This document shows, one piece after another, positions 5,238 through 5,657 of a stretch of 5,657 bases of DNA. Under the pieces are notes generated by a model. That model was not told the DNA's origin, searched no databases, and was given only the letters and a program-made list of their open reading frames with translations. Position 1 is the first letter of the stretch. Each line of letters begins with the position of its first letter. Origin of the DNA: an uncultured Burkholderiales bacterium (GTDB lineage: Bacteria > Pseudomonadota > Gammaproteobacteria > Burkholderiales > Burkholderiaceae_C); NCBI GenBank assembly GCA_903856995.1, contig CAIODK010000314.1, positions 1 to 5,657 of the forward strand, in the 5' to 3' direction. Position numbers and translations under genes: made by a program.

Positions 5238-5657
5238 TCATCGCAAGGATGCTGGAGGCATCTGGCGAAATACCGGTCGACACGGGGTCAACGGATAGAT
5301 TGATGAGGTCATTGCGACGGCCCACGCCCTGATAAGCAATACCCAAATCAGCCAATGCATCTGGGTTGTACAAATTACGGCCGTCCAAGATGTACGGCGT
5401 GCGCATGGCCAGCTTCATGGCTTGAAAATCTGGGTTGTGGAAGTTTTTCCACTCCGTCAAGATCATCAACGCATCGACGTCGTCCAAGGCTTCCATGTCG
5501 TGGTCAACAAGTTTGAAATTCTTTAACAAGCTCTCGTCGCCAGCGCAATCGAGCACCAAGGCTGTCATGGCTTCATGGCCCGCAACAGGATCATAGGCAA
5601 TCACGTGTGCGCCACGTTGCAACAAACTCTTGATCACCACACGGCTGGGCGCTTCGC
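5230..5657 (-). CDS. ugd: UDP-glucose 6-dehydrogenase, C-terminal part (5' end beyond right edge)
   Basis: The enzyme oxidises UDP-glucose to UDP-glucuronate with two NAD+, in the cytosol, feeding capsule, exopolysaccharide, lipid A or glycolipid synthesis. About 141 residues are visible, covering the C-terminal UDP-binding domain of the UDP-glucose/GDP-mannose dehydrogenase family. The frame stays open to the window edge (EAPSR before VVIKSLL), so the GTG at 5640 is internal and not the start. Signatures are EAPSR, the substrate-domain strand VIAYDPVA, LMILTEWKNFHNPDF and DGRNLYNP, followed by the usual short tail containing YQGVGR. The N-terminal NAD-binding domain and catalytic cysteine lie outside. 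Ugd is preferred over a GDP-mannose or UDP-ManNAc dehydrogenase because of the TEWKNF and DGRNLYNP wording. The stop overlaps the lplT start, so the two are probably co-transcribed. Confidence 0.9.
   Translation of the reverse strand, partial: EAPSRVVIKSLLQRGAHVIAYDPVAGHEAMTALVLDCAGDESLLKNFKLVDHDMEALDDVDALMILTEWKNFHNPDFQAMKLAMRTPYILDGRNLYNPDALADLGIAYQGVGRRNDLINLSVDPVSTGISPDASSILAMNA

Noticed and set aside
5638..5640. GTG as the start of a short Ugd-like protein
   Set aside because: The frame continues upstream with EAPSR, a conserved part of the Ugd C-terminal domain, so this is an internal valine codon.

Overview
The window looks like a chromosomal segment of a betaproteobacterium, probably Burkholderiales and perhaps Comamonadaceae-like. 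The assignment rests on recognising protein families (the style of the phosphatidylserine decarboxylase N-terminus, LplT as a stand-alone transporter, the long class III aminotransferase), not on a marker gene, so it is moderate. Base composition looks near 50% GC and even across the genes, and nothing suggests a phage, plasmid, transposon or CRISPR array.

Layout from left to right. Bases 1-289 (minus) hold the first 96 codons of a phosphatidylserine decarboxylase that runs off the left edge. Bases 346-1977 (plus) encode a long PLP-dependent class III aminotransferase related to glutamate-1-semialdehyde aminomutase, diverging from psd across a 56-bp gap. A perfect 13-bp inverted repeat at 1984-2012 separates it from a convergent gene at 2031-2639 (minus), a small membrane protein with the histidine motifs of the DUF962/Mpo1 family and a TTG start. 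A 150-bp AT-rich intergenic region (2640-2789) with two sets of short direct repeats in 11-bp register leads to a divergent GT4 glycosyltransferase (2790-3983, plus). This overlaps by 9 bp, stop to stop, the lysophospholipid transporter gene lplT (3975-5237, minus). lplT in turn overlaps by 8 bp the end of a UDP-glucose 6-dehydrogenase gene (5230-5657, minus) whose 5' part lies beyond the right edge.

How the genes may work together. Four of the six genes have a recognisable or plausible membrane-lipid role: Psd makes phosphatidylethanolamine, LplT flips lysophospholipids inward, the GT4 enzyme resembles glycosyltransferases that act on lipid acceptors, and Mpo1-type proteins oxidise 2-hydroxy fatty acids. 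Ugd supplies UDP-glucuronate, which could be a sugar donor for glycolipids or surface polysaccharide. The aminotransferase is the least understood member. A joint role in lipid remodelling is an inference from proximity; only ugd-lplT looks like one transcription unit, and the other genes are divergent or convergent. No RNA genes were found, and no stretch over 300 bases lacks a gene.
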